This document shows, piece by piece, positions 7,583 through 13,259 of a stretch of DNA of 13,259 bases (its first letter is position 1; every line of letters begins with the position of its first letter). The stretch comes from Spirochaetaceae bacterium. GTDB taxonomy: Bacteria > Spirochaetota > Spirochaetia > Treponematales > Breznakiellaceae. Under the pieces are notes generated by a model. It did no database searches, was not told the origin of the DNA, and saw nothing but the letters and a program-made list of their open reading frames with translations. The stretch is from assembly GCA_031267475.1 (NCBI GenBank), contig JAIRZA010000082.1:1-13259 (forward strand). The letters run 5' to 3'. The translations under genes were made by a program, and so were the position numbers.

Positions 7583-7609
7583 GTTATTGTATCGGATTTG
7601 TTCGTGTAA

Positions 7610-8167
7610 TTAGTGAGGGCAGACCGCGAGTCTCGTCATCGCCCCGGCCAGCGCCCCGTATATATTTTTGCGCTTATCGCCCATCTCGTTCTTGTATTTC
7701 CGTAAGAACGCCAGCCGCCCGATATGGTCTTCAATGTCCCGCTCTTTCGGCTTGGCCTTCACCTCCACGCCCACGATAGATTCGCCGTTCTCCAACAGAA
7801 TATCAAACTCCGCGCCGACAGTGCGGTCTTCGCGGTAGAGCTTGCGATCCCTGCATACATCTTTGAAATGATAGCCTAGAGCGTTAAATTTATCGACGAT
7901 GTTAGGGACGACTAAATGCTCGGCGAGCTCGCCAAAACGGTTGTCTAAATCGCCCATACTCTTTTGCAGCACTTTCATTCGCCGGTCTGTTTCCTTCATC
8001 TGCCGGTCGGTTTCCGCGCTACTTTCCTTCATCTGCCGCTCGGTTTCCTTCATCCGCCGGTCGGTTTCCGCGCCGCTTTCTTTCAAGAGCCGCTCTGTTT
8101 CCATTAAAGCCGCCCATACCTGCTCAAAGTTCAAGCCCATCTGTGGCTGTATTGTTGTTTCTGCCAT
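7610..8167 (-). CDS. Coiled-coil protein with PD-(D/E)XK-like nuclease fold (DUF3782-like), C-terminally short
   Basis: The 185-residue product has two parts. Residues 20-75 form a charged coiled coil of alternating 11- and 7-residue units (ESGAETDRRMK, ETERQMK and variants), present as an 18-residue tandem duplication. Residues 80-175 resemble the nuclease-like domain of DUF3782-type proteins, with VGAEFDILLENG and VGVEVKAK giving candidate catalytic Glu120, Asp122, Glu135 and Lys137. The family is widespread in spirochaetes and cyanobacteria; its biological role is not established. The start is well supported by TAAGGAG six bases upstream. Relatives usually continue past the YGAxAGA segment with a final strand and helix. 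Here it stops after GAMTRLAVCPH, so the C-terminus looks replaced or lost and the protein may be inactive. The next gene on this strand is leuS. Confidence 0.75.
   Translation of the reverse strand: MAETTIQPQMGLNFEQVWAALMETERLLKESGAETDRRMKETERQMKESSAETDRQMKETDRRMKVLQKSMGDLDNRFGELAEHLVVPNIVDKFNALGYHFKDVCRDRKLYREDRTVGAEFDILLENGESIVGVEVKAKPKERDIEDHIGRLAFLRKYKNEMGDKRKNIYGALAGAMTRLAVCPH
7973..8080 (-). repeat. Two-copy 54-bp tandem repeat in the coiled-coil gene
   Basis: Residues 30-47 and 48-65 of the coiled-coil protein are near-identical 18-mers (ESGAETDRRMKETERQMK and ESSAETDRQMKETDRRMK). The DNA therefore holds two 54-base units, each made of a 33-base and a 21-base subunit. Such arrays change length readily by slippage or recombination while keeping frame and coiled-coil register. 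Confidence 0.85.
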
Positions 8168-8180
8168 TTTCTGCTCCTTA

Positions 8181-8214
8181 AATATAGTGTCAGGGCGGAC
8201 ACGTTCATTGTCAA
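8181..8214 (-). promoter_or_regulatory. Weak promoter candidate for the coiled-coil gene, with inverted repeat in the spacer
   Basis: On the minus strand a consensus TTGACA (8214-8209) is followed by TATATT (8186-8181), but the spacer is 22 bases, too long for a standard sigma-70 promoter. Between them lies GTGTC-six bases-GACAC (8187-8202), which could be a regulator site that alters spacing or DNA twist. The strong Shine-Dalgarno of the gene begins directly after. Confidence 0.3.
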
Positions 8215-8250
8215 GCGATTTTTTGCCGGTTCACCCGCTCTGCCTTTGCC

Positions 8251-8323
8251 GCCCGCCAGCGGGCTTCCATACGCTCCGCGCCCACCAGTGGGTTTCATAT
8301 CCGCTACGCGGTAGTATCCCGCG
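8251..8323. repeat. Tandem hairpin repeats in the divergent spacer
   Basis: Two similar 29-base units start at 8251 and 8280. Each begins with a hairpin, GCCCGCCAGCGGGC and GCCCACCAGTGGGT. The G-to-A change in the left arm is matched by C-to-T in the right arm, so the stem is kept. A third stem follows (CGCGG 8307-8311 with CCGCG 8319-8323). No gene is seen in 8168-8485; this array and the two larger hairpins at 8346-8398 fill most of it. Confidence 0.7.
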
Positions 8324-8345
8324 AGTCTCATCAACAAGAAGACGT

Positions 8346-8398
8346 GGAGTTTGCGCCCCGCGCAAACTCCGGAGCTCAACGCGCCCTGCGCGTTGAGC
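8346..8398. repeat. Pair of 11-bp-stem hairpins
   Basis: Two perfect hairpins stand almost head to tail: GGAGTTTGCGC / GCGCAAACTCC (8346-8370, loop CCC) and GCTCAACGCGC / GCGCGTTGAGC (8374-8398, loop CCT). Both have 11-base stems and three-base loops but unrelated arms, and neither is followed by a T-run. They lie about 90-140 bases before the EEP-family gene. They may be dispersed repeats or transcript-processing structures. Confidence 0.75.
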
Positions 8399-8485
8399 CA
8401 AGCCCCGCCAGAATTTTGCTACACGTTGATCCAAAATTTAAAGCAAAAATCGCCTCGGTGGAAATATAGTATAACGGAGGATACA

Positions 8486-9787
8486 ATGAGTAACAAAAAA
8501 TACACAAAAGAGGCTGTTCCAAAACTTCAGTTTTTGGGGAGACAAGCAAAGCTTGTCCAGCAACCTATGAAAACCGCAGTTTTGCCGTCATCATATGACG
8601 CGCCCATAGGGCGAAAAACTGCAAGAGCCTGTTACAAAATAACCGGTTTTGGAACAGGCTCAAATGACAAACACAAATTGCAAAAAACCGCCGCGATAAC
8701 CGCGCCCCTAATACTCCTGCTGGCAGCCTCTTGCGTAGACTCGTGCGGAGTCTACACAGACGGCGCGGACGGACACAAAGCGACGAACCTTTCCATAGCA
8801 ACATGGAACGTACAAGCCCTGTTTGACGGACAAGACAACGGCATAGAGTACGAAGAATACCGCGCCGCCAACGGATGGAACGATGAAAAATACCGGGCGC
8901 GGCTCAATAACATATCCAAAGCCTTAAAAACGATAGAAAAAAAAGGCCCGGACATCATCGCCCTAATCGAAGTAGAAAAATCAGACATACTAAAACAACT
9001 AGCGCAAGACTACCTCGCGGAAAGCGGCTATAAATACAGCGCCTTTGCCGGACTACCGGGCTATTCCTTAGGAGTCGGCGTTTTAAGCCGCCATCCACTA
9101 ACAAAAACACGCTCCCACTCATCGAACACCGGCGGCGCAATCCTGCCGCGTCCCGTAGTAGAAGTCTGGGTAGAAGCGGAAGGACTGCCCATAGTCATCT
9201 TCATCTGCCACTGGAAATCCAAACTAGGCGGAGACCTGGACACCGAACCACTGCGCCGCGCCGCCGCCCGCGTAGTATTACGCCGCGTAAACACAATAAA
9301 ACAAGAAAACCCCGACATCCCAATAATGGTACTAGGCGATTTGAACGAAAACCATGATGAATTCATCCGGCATGACGGCGAATTACTCTGCGCCTTATTG
9401 CCGGATTCCCCCGAAGCCGCAAAATTAGCCGGATACGAGCATGAAACAGCGGATGAACCACGCGAAGCGCAAGATTTTTTTATATTAAGCACTGAAAAAC
9501 CACCACAAAGCGCATTTTTCAGCAACGCGGAAGGCATATTTTACACACCATGGGGAACAGAACTAGAAAAAGGCACATACTATTACAGCGGCGGCTGGGA
9601 AACCATAGACCACGTACTACTCAACAAAGCCCTGTTTGATTCAACCGGCTGGGAATTCAAAGACGCCGCGGTAATGGACGGCGAACCATTCGTAAACACA
9701 AAAGACGAACCCGACCAGTACAACACACGCTCCGGCTACGGCCTAAGCGACCACCTGCCCCTGTTATTAACACTCACACACAGATAA
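8486..9787 (+). CDS. Endonuclease/exonuclease/phosphatase-family lipoprotein with an element-derived N-terminal insertion
   Basis: The C-terminal two thirds (about residues 101-433) form an EEP hydrolase domain, a metal-dependent phosphodiesterase fold shared by nucleases and phospholipid phosphatases. Motifs seen are ATWNVQ (105-110), LIEVEK with the metal-binding Glu162, CHWKS with His242, GDLNE with Asp285 and Asn287, and LSDHLP with Asp422-His423. Substrate is unknown. A lipoprotein signal, KTAAITAPLILLLAASC, ends at Cys83, implying export and lipid anchoring. ATG 8486 has GGAGG five bases upstream and is the best start, but the signal then begins only near residue 62. The 51 extra residues (about 9-59) come from a 152-bp inverted-repeat element. 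Removing 153 bases gives a normal lipoprotein beginning MSNKKYTK-NDKHKLQK. Alternative starts are an ATG at 8567 and a TTG at 8678. Codons such as CTA, ATA and GTA are frequent here. The protein may be mislocalised or made from a later start. Confidence 0.88.
   Translation: MSNKKYTKEAVPKLQFLGRQAKLVQQPMKTAVLPSSYDAPIGRKTARACYKITGFGTGSNDKHKLQKTAAITAPLILLLAASCVDSCGVYTDGADGHKATNLSIATWNVQALFDGQDNGIEYEEYRAANGWNDEKYRARLNNISKALKTIEKKGPDIIALIEVEKSDILKQLAQDYLAESGYKYSAFAGLPGYSLGVGVLSRHPLTKTRSHSSNTGGAILPRPVVEVWVEAEGLPIVIFICHWKSKLGGDLDTEPLRRAAARVVLRRVNTIKQENPDIPIMVLGDLNENHDEFIRHDGELLCALLPDSPEAAKLAGYEHETADEPREAQDFFILSTEKPPQSAFFSNAEGIFYTPWGTELEKGTYYYSGGWETIDHVLLNKALFDSTGWEFKDAAVMDGEPFVNTKDEPDQYNTRSGYGLSDHLPLLLTLTHR
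8510..8661. mobile_element. MITE-like 152-bp element with terminal inverted repeats
   Basis: The left end GAGGCTGTTCCAAAAC (8510-8525) and right end GTTTTGGAACAGGCTC (8646-8661) are inverted repeats with one mismatch. Inside are GACAAGC-AAA-GCTTGTC (8541-8557) and a branched stem GCAGTTTT/AAAACTGC (8576-8583 with 8615-8622). That stem encloses two hairpins, CGTCAT-CAT-ATGACG and CGCCC-ATA-GGGCG. A second left-end-like copy at 8625-8640 forms its own hairpin with the right end. No transposase is encoded, so movement would need one elsewhere. The element has no stop in the host gene's frame. Flanking A-runs hide any target duplication. Family assignment is unknown; the ends recall those of some IS5- or IS6-like elements only loosely. 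Confidence 0.75.
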
Positions 9788-9833
9788 GCCCTTGCGCCGG
9801 CGCGGAACACCCAGCCCCTCAACTCGCCGCGCC

Positions 9834-9863
9834 TTGAAAACATCGACGTTAATATACTATAAT
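9834..9863 (+). promoter_or_regulatory. Sigma-70-type promoter, upstream copy
   Basis: TTGAAA (9834-9839) and TATAAT (9858-9863) are separated by 18 bases. A transcript would begin near 9870 and run through GGAGA at 9890-9894 and only a 13-codon TTG-started frame before reaching the second promoter, so it may simply add transcription into the lipoprotein gene. Confidence 0.6.
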
Positions 9864-9938
9864 ATATACAAAGAATGGAAAGGCGCTTAGGAGAAAATCA
9901 TTGCTTAATAGAAACAGCCCTTTACAGTCTGCCGCGCC

Positions 9939-9968
9939 TTGAAAACATTGGCGCTAGTATACTATAAT
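9939..9968 (+). promoter_or_regulatory. Sigma-70-type promoter of the large lipoprotein gene
   Basis: TTGAAA (9939-9944) and TATAAT (9963-9968) have the same 18-base spacer as the upstream copy. The predicted transcript starts about 45 bases before the lipoprotein ATG. A small inverted repeat GGCGC-TTAT-GCGCC lies in the leader (9987-10000) just before the ribosome binding site. Confidence 0.75.
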
Positions 9969-10020
9969 GTATATAAAGAATAGAAAGGCGCTTATGCGCC
10001 GTAAAAAATTTGGAGGGCTT

Positions 10021-12888
10021 ATGAAAAAGTCATTTATCGGGTTTTCTGCCGCGTTGGTATTATTGCTGGCGCTGGTAGGATGTGAACAAGCAACAGACAG
10101 CGATTCTGGCGGGGGTTCCACTCCGCCGTTGCCGGGGTTGGTAAGCGATCTATCCACTATCGCGGCGTCTTTTGACGACGGTATAGACGTAGTGCGCGTT
10201 GGAAACAATTTGTATTTAAACTCGGAGGAATTAGTCATTCCGGCGGGAAAAACACTTGATTTAGCTACGAATAATGTTGACCTTGGCGGCCTGAGCGAAA
10301 ACAGCAAGCTCATAGCCGAAGGCGATATTCTGCTTAACTACAGCCAGAATGTCCCCGGCGGCATTCAGTGGAGCGGTTTGAAAGATACGGCAAAAATCAT
10401 CGCGTCCGAAAGCTTCATTACAAAATATGTAAACGTCGATTACACCGGAATTACAGATATTGATACTGCGTGGACAAAGCTTACAGCCGGCGCCAGCGGT
10501 GTTATCAAGGCAAAAGCGGAACAGATTATAGTGATTCAAGACTTTGCCGACTTCATGAGTTGGAATAAGACCCTCCCCCCTGATCCGGAGGCGAAACAAG
10601 GCTATCTTTTTGATAATGGATATCTTGCGCTGCGCACTCCAAAAGAAGGCGGAATTCGCGCCCCCGAAGCGGCTGAGCTAGAGGAAAAAGCCTCCGGCAT
10701 TAAACTGTATCTGATTGGCTCTCCTATCATCATTGATGTTTCGTCAACAGGTGGCGGCGAAGTTGGAATCAATTTAACCGGTAGCGCGAACCTCAACTAC
10801 TATAAACCAAAGACATGGCCCCCGCGCGCCACCACTCCGGACCCAGTACCGCCGGAAGCCAGCATATTGTTTAATTATGGCGGCGATACTGACGGATCTC
10901 TTACAGCCGCCGGCAGTGTTGACCTTAAAAACGGTTCTGTAAACAGCCCCGCGGGCTTTAATGTCTGGGGCGTGTTAAAGAACACCGGCGCGCAGCAGGA
11001 CGCCTTGTCTGTTACTGCGCAAGACACACCCTTTACCGGACTTACGGTACGCTTGCACGGCGTAACCTTTGGCGGCAAAACGGCGATAAAAGGCTCTGTA
11101 AGGAACAGCTTTGGCGCGTCCGCGACATTCAGCGACGACCTTACCTTGGGCGGTCCGGCGACATTTAACGGCGCTACATTCAGCGGCGAGACCGTGTTTT
11201 CAGGCCCCGTAATCTTCACGGCCCCCGGTACTGAAGGTCAAACCCCGGTAGTTTTTAAAAAAGGTGTAACTTTTAGCAACGACGTAATTTTCAAGGGTCC
11301 TGCCAATTTCGAGGCACCTCTGGAGAATAATATGTACTTCGGCCGCTTAGAGACAAGCGATTTAAATATTATTTCGTCGCTAAAGGCAGTTGGAGAAAGC
11401 GCGAGTGCGGAACTTCCTCAAGACGTAATAAACAACATTGCCACATTTACCGGCAATATTAAATTTTTGGCTGACGAAATAACTATAGGTACTGAGTCTG
11501 CGATTACGTTTGAAAAGCTTAACGCCGCAGGTATAATGCGCTTCCCGAATGCGGAGAGTGTTACCGTTAAGGATGCGGCTGCAAACATCGGCGGCGCTGT
11601 ATTCGGTGAGGCAACAACTGCCAGTTTTGGAGCGGGGCTAACTGTTAGCAAGGACGTAGCGTTTGGCAGTTATGCTGCAGTCTACGGTAATTTAGTTGTC
11701 GGCGGTAACGCAACCTTTAGCGGCGGCGGATCGCTTACTAGCGAGGTTACTATTACCGGTAATTTATCGGTTGACGGAGCGGACGATAAAACTTTTGTCG
11801 GGAAGTCCGTTAATATCGGCGGTGATTTAAATTTGAATGTTTATGAAGGTGGTCTGATAACACTGGATGTTCCCGCTGAAGTAAAGGGCGAAGTGATTTT
11901 TGGTACTGAGGCCACGCTCGGACTAAAGAAAAGTGCTATAAAATTGGGCCCGACGACGTTCTACGAAGGCGTGAATATTGGTTCTGCGGCGATTGTGTTC
12001 GACTCCGTGAGTTTAATCGGAGCAGGCACCCTTGGATCTGGCGGAGGGGCTAATATTACCGTACTAGGCAACGCTAAATTTAATGAGGAAGCTCGCCTTC
12101 AGGGGAAACTGATTTTTGGTAATGCGGAGGGTGTAACCATAAACACCGGTACGATTTCCAAAGGCTTCGACGTTACGGCGAATGGTAATATTCTTACTGT
12201 AAAGGACGCGGCAGTGTCGCCTGACACTAATGTTGTGCTCAAAAACGCCAGCATCGTCTTTGGCGCTAACGGCGGATTTAACTTCTTGGGTGCTGGCGGC
12301 AGTACGTCAATTAAACTGGCAGGCCCTGAGAACGCCTCGGTAGTCGCTACTAATACCATTACCATAGGTGGTACCGCAGTTACAGGCAAGGGAGCAGCCG
12401 GGGAGCGTGCCGTCCTTGACGCTAATGGCGATGTGATATTGACCATTGGTGACCCCAATGGTCCCTCGCAAAGTATGCTGAGGCTTAACACTGTCGACCT
12501 TAAACTTACTAAAGGCGCTGTCGCCTTTGGACCGGGAGCTACTGCCGCAGAAGCGGGTTCTCTTGTATTGATTGACACATCATCGAGCGGCAATATAATT
12601 ACGGCGGCAGAAACTAATAATTCTACCGGAATGGGACTACTGGTTGGCGGCACTGCCGCCAACGTAGGTTACGGTATAATTACCGGCAGCTTGGGTATGA
12701 CGACCGATGATGAACTTTTCGGCAGCCTTGGCGTGGGAACTGTGGGCGCTGGTTACTTGTTAACCCAGGACGCCGCCTTTATAAAAGTTGGTACCTTAGG
12801 AGCATTTGGTTCTGAGGCTGCGGTATATACTCTTGATGCTTATAGCGCTGACAAAAACCCTGTCGCGGTATTCACCGCATGGGAATAA
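10021..12888 (+). CDS. Large surface lipoprotein with beta-solenoid-like repeats
   Basis: I do not recognise a named family. The 955-residue product begins with a lipoprotein signal peptide (MKKSFIGFSAALVLLLALVGC), and Cys21 is the only cysteine in the whole protein. A Ser/Gly/Pro linker follows. The body is rich in Gly, Thr, Val and Asn with a repeating hydrophobic ladder. Phenylalanines at 387, 393, 399 and at 412, 418, 424, 430 fall every six residues in segments such as GVTFSNDVIFKGPANF. Later stretches such as YGNLVVGGNATFSGG and TITGNLSVDG recall bactofilin-like or adhesin beta-helices. A lipid-anchored, elongated surface protein is likely; ligand and role are unknown. GGAGGG lies four bases before ATG 10021; an in-frame ATG at 9994 with GAAAGG upstream is an alternative. 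The second half uses more GGT, GCT and ACT codons than neighbouring genes. It has its own duplicated promoter and two terminators, so it is monocistronic. Confidence 0.85.
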   Translation: MKKSFIGFSAALVLLLALVGCEQATDSDSGGGSTPPLPGLVSDLSTIAASFDDGIDVVRVGNNLYLNSEELVIPAGKTLDLATNNVDLGGLSENSKLIAEGDILLNYSQNVPGGIQWSGLKDTAKIIASESFITKYVNVDYTGITDIDTAWTKLTAGASGVIKAKAEQIIVIQDFADFMSWNKTLPPDPEAKQGYLFDNGYLALRTPKEGGIRAPEAAELEEKASGIKLYLIGSPIIIDVSSTGGGEVGINLTGSANLNYYKPKTWPPRATTPDPVPPEASILFNYGGDTDGSLTAAGSVDLKNGSVNSPAGFNVWGVLKNTGAQQDALSVTAQDTPFTGLTVRLHGVTFGGKTAIKGSVRNSFGASATFSDDLTLGGPATFNGATFSGETVFSGPVIFTAPGTEGQTPVVFKKGVTFSNDVIFKGPANFEAPLENNMYFGRLETSDLNIISSLKAVGESASAELPQDVINNIATFTGNIKFLADEITIGTESAITFEKLNAAGIMRFPNAESVTVKDAAANIGGAVFGEATTASFGAGLTVSKDVAFGSYAAVYGNLVVGGNATFSGGGSLTSEVTITGNLSVDGADDKTFVGKSVNIGGDLNLNVYEGGLITLDVPAEVKGEVIFGTEATLGLKKSAIKLGPTTFYEGVNIGSAAIVFDSVSLIGAGTLGSGGGANITVLGNAKFNEEARLQGKLIFGNAEGVTINTGTISKGFDVTANGNILTVKDAAVSPDTNVVLKNASIVFGANGGFNFLGAGGSTSIKLAGPENASVVATNTITIGGTAVTGKGAAGERAVLDANGDVILTIGDPNGPSQSMLRLNTVDLKLTKGAVAFGPGATAAEAGSLVLIDTSSSGNIITAAETNNSTGMGLLVGGTAANVGYGIITGSLGMTTDDELFGSLGVGTVGAGYLLTQDAAFIKVGTLGAFGSEAAVYTLDAYSADKNPVAVFTAWE

Positions 12889-12920
12889 GACTTTCGCTGT
12901 AAAATTACAGCAGTCTTTTT
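12887..12920 (+). terminator. Intrinsic terminator of the lipoprotein gene
   Basis: The stem begins in the stop codon. AAGACT (12887-12892) pairs with AGTCTT (12912-12917), and GCTGTAA (12896-12902) pairs with TTACAGC (12905-12911), with three unpaired bases on the left side. A T-run (12916-12920) closes it. Confidence 0.85.
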
Positions 12921-12931
12921 AGGGTTTATTG

Positions 12932-12962
12932 AACCGCGCACCGCTCCGGGGCGCGGTTTTTT
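12932..12962 (+). terminator. Second tandem terminator
   Basis: AACCGCGC (12932-12939) pairs with GCGCGGTT (12951-12958), followed by a T-run to 12962. It is a back-up terminator that isolates the next gene from the strongly promoted lipoprotein gene. Confidence 0.85.
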
Positions 12963-13014
12963 ATTCGCGGCGCATATAGATTTATTGCCGCCAATGCGGG
13001 TAAAATAACAGAAA

Positions 13015-13259
13015 ATGATAATACACACACGAACCTCCGCCAATTTTAGGGAAATCTGCATGGGCGAAATTTGCTCCGGCATACTTTACCGCTCCTCTCA
13101 CCCAATAGCAGACGGCAAACAAGACCCCGCCATCGCGGAGCTTTCCGCCAACGCGCATATAGCCGCCATACTAAACTTGTCCGACATAGACGCGGAAATA
13201 AAACAAAAAGCCCGCCTAGCGCCCTGGTACCAGAAAATCTTGAATCTTGGCGGCGTTAT
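13015..13259 (+). CDS. Tyrosine-phosphatase-like protein (5' part only)
   Basis: From ATG 13015 the frame stays open to the window edge (81 codons). The opening NFREICMGEICSGILYRSSHP follows the pattern of the tyrosine/serine phosphatase family (NFRDxGG...xLxRSxxP). AAILNLSD then matches the strand before the phosphatase loop. The catalytic Cys-x5-Arg loop would lie beyond the window, so activity cannot be judged. Stop TAA at 13006-13008 blocks any upstream extension. The ribosome binding site is weak. The in-frame ATG at 13060 would cut into the conserved segment and is less likely. Confidence 0.6.
   Translation, partial: MIIHTRTSANFREICMGEICSGILYRSSHPIADGKQDPAIAELSANAHIAAILNLSDIDAEIKQKARLAPWYQKILNLGGV

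Larger units (their letters stand above)
9826..9994. repeat. Promoter segment present twice, 105 bp apart
   Basis: Bases 9826-9889 and 9931-9994 are 64-base direct copies with seven substitutions and no gap. Both contain GCCGCGCCTTGAAAACAT, a TATACTATAAT core and GAAAGGCGCTTA. The spacing DNA between them (9890-9930) is not repeated. The upstream copy lacks the ATG that directly follows the downstream copy's GGCGCTT. It looks like a duplication of the lipoprotein gene's promoter and leader, or a promoter left by a lost related gene. Confidence 0.9.

Noticed and set aside
7495..7609. T-box or other riboswitch for leuS
   Set aside because: The spacer is short and no specifier stem, T-box core or terminator/antiterminator pair is visible.
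8251..8398. CRISPR-like array
   Set aside because: The repeats are hairpins with differing arms and no regular unique spacers, and no cas gene is present.
8351..8485. Upstream extension of the EEP gene
   Set aside because: It would translate two perfect hairpins and lacks a ribosome binding site, whereas ATG 8486 has GGAGG five bases before it.
8735..8755. Hairpin GTAGACT / AGTCTAC just after the lipobox codon
   Set aside because: It lies within coding sequence for the linker after Cys83, and a seven-base stem can arise by chance.
9794..9803. GCGCCGGCGC palindrome after the EEP gene
   Set aside because: It is only ten bases, has no T-run, and is expected in GC-rich DNA.
12099..12662. Antisense open frame within the lipoprotein gene
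   Set aside because: It is caused by the repetitive Gly/Thr/Ala codons of the real gene and has no ribosome binding site.
12840..13082. Minus-strand open frame across the terminators
   Set aside because: It spans two intrinsic terminators and overlaps the phosphatase-like gene, and the peptide has no recognisable domain.

Overview
The window reads as part of a chromosome from an anaerobic, host-associated spirochaete, most likely a Treponema-like gut bacterium. This assignment is an inference. It rests on the mix of a GTP-type PEP carboxykinase, a coiled-coil plus nuclease-fold protein of a type common in treponemes, a very large Ser/Thr/Gly-rich lipoprotein with an LVGC lipobox, a TTG start codon, and intergenic spaces crowded with GC-rich palindromes. 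No rRNA or tRNA gene was recognised, so the placement is moderate at best.

Layout. Bases 2-70 look like the C-terminal tail of an rve-type (IS3/IS481-like) transposase that continues in frame, without its own stop, toward pckG. A strong hairpin and an operator-like inverted repeat follow. pckG (296-2137, +) is followed by two adjacent palindromes and a DXD glycosyltransferase (2225-3070, +). A probable new transcription unit, yhdT-panF (3171-4918, +), encodes a pantothenate/Na+ symporter with its small partner. It converges on leuS (7494-5011, -). Upstream of leuS on the same strand lie a 24-codon mini-ORF (7582-7508) and a coiled-coil PD-(D/E)XK-like gene that looks cut short at its C-terminus (8167-7610, -).

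The 318-base divergent spacer 8168-8485 is filled with inverted repeats, and no gene is seen in it. On its right side is an endonuclease/exonuclease/phosphatase-family lipoprotein (8486-9787, +). A 152-bp element with terminal inverted repeats sits inside its N-terminus and appears to add 51 in-frame codons between the start and the lipoprotein signal. Next, a 64-bp promoter segment is present twice, 105 bp apart. The second copy drives a 955-residue lipoprotein with beta-solenoid-like repeats (10021-12888, +), closed by two tandem intrinsic terminators. The window ends inside a tyrosine-phosphatase-like gene (13015 to the edge, +).

The housekeeping genes (pckG, leuS, yhdT-panF) do not form one pathway. 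Central carbon metabolism, vitamin uptake and translation genes alternate with surface or secreted proteins. The most distinctive theme is short palindromic or inverted-repeat DNA that has entered intergenic and coding sequence while keeping frame: the 152-bp element in the EEP gene, a 16-bp palindrome in a non-conserved leuS linker, and hairpin clusters at four gene borders. I did not find a defence island, CRISPR array or biosynthetic cluster.
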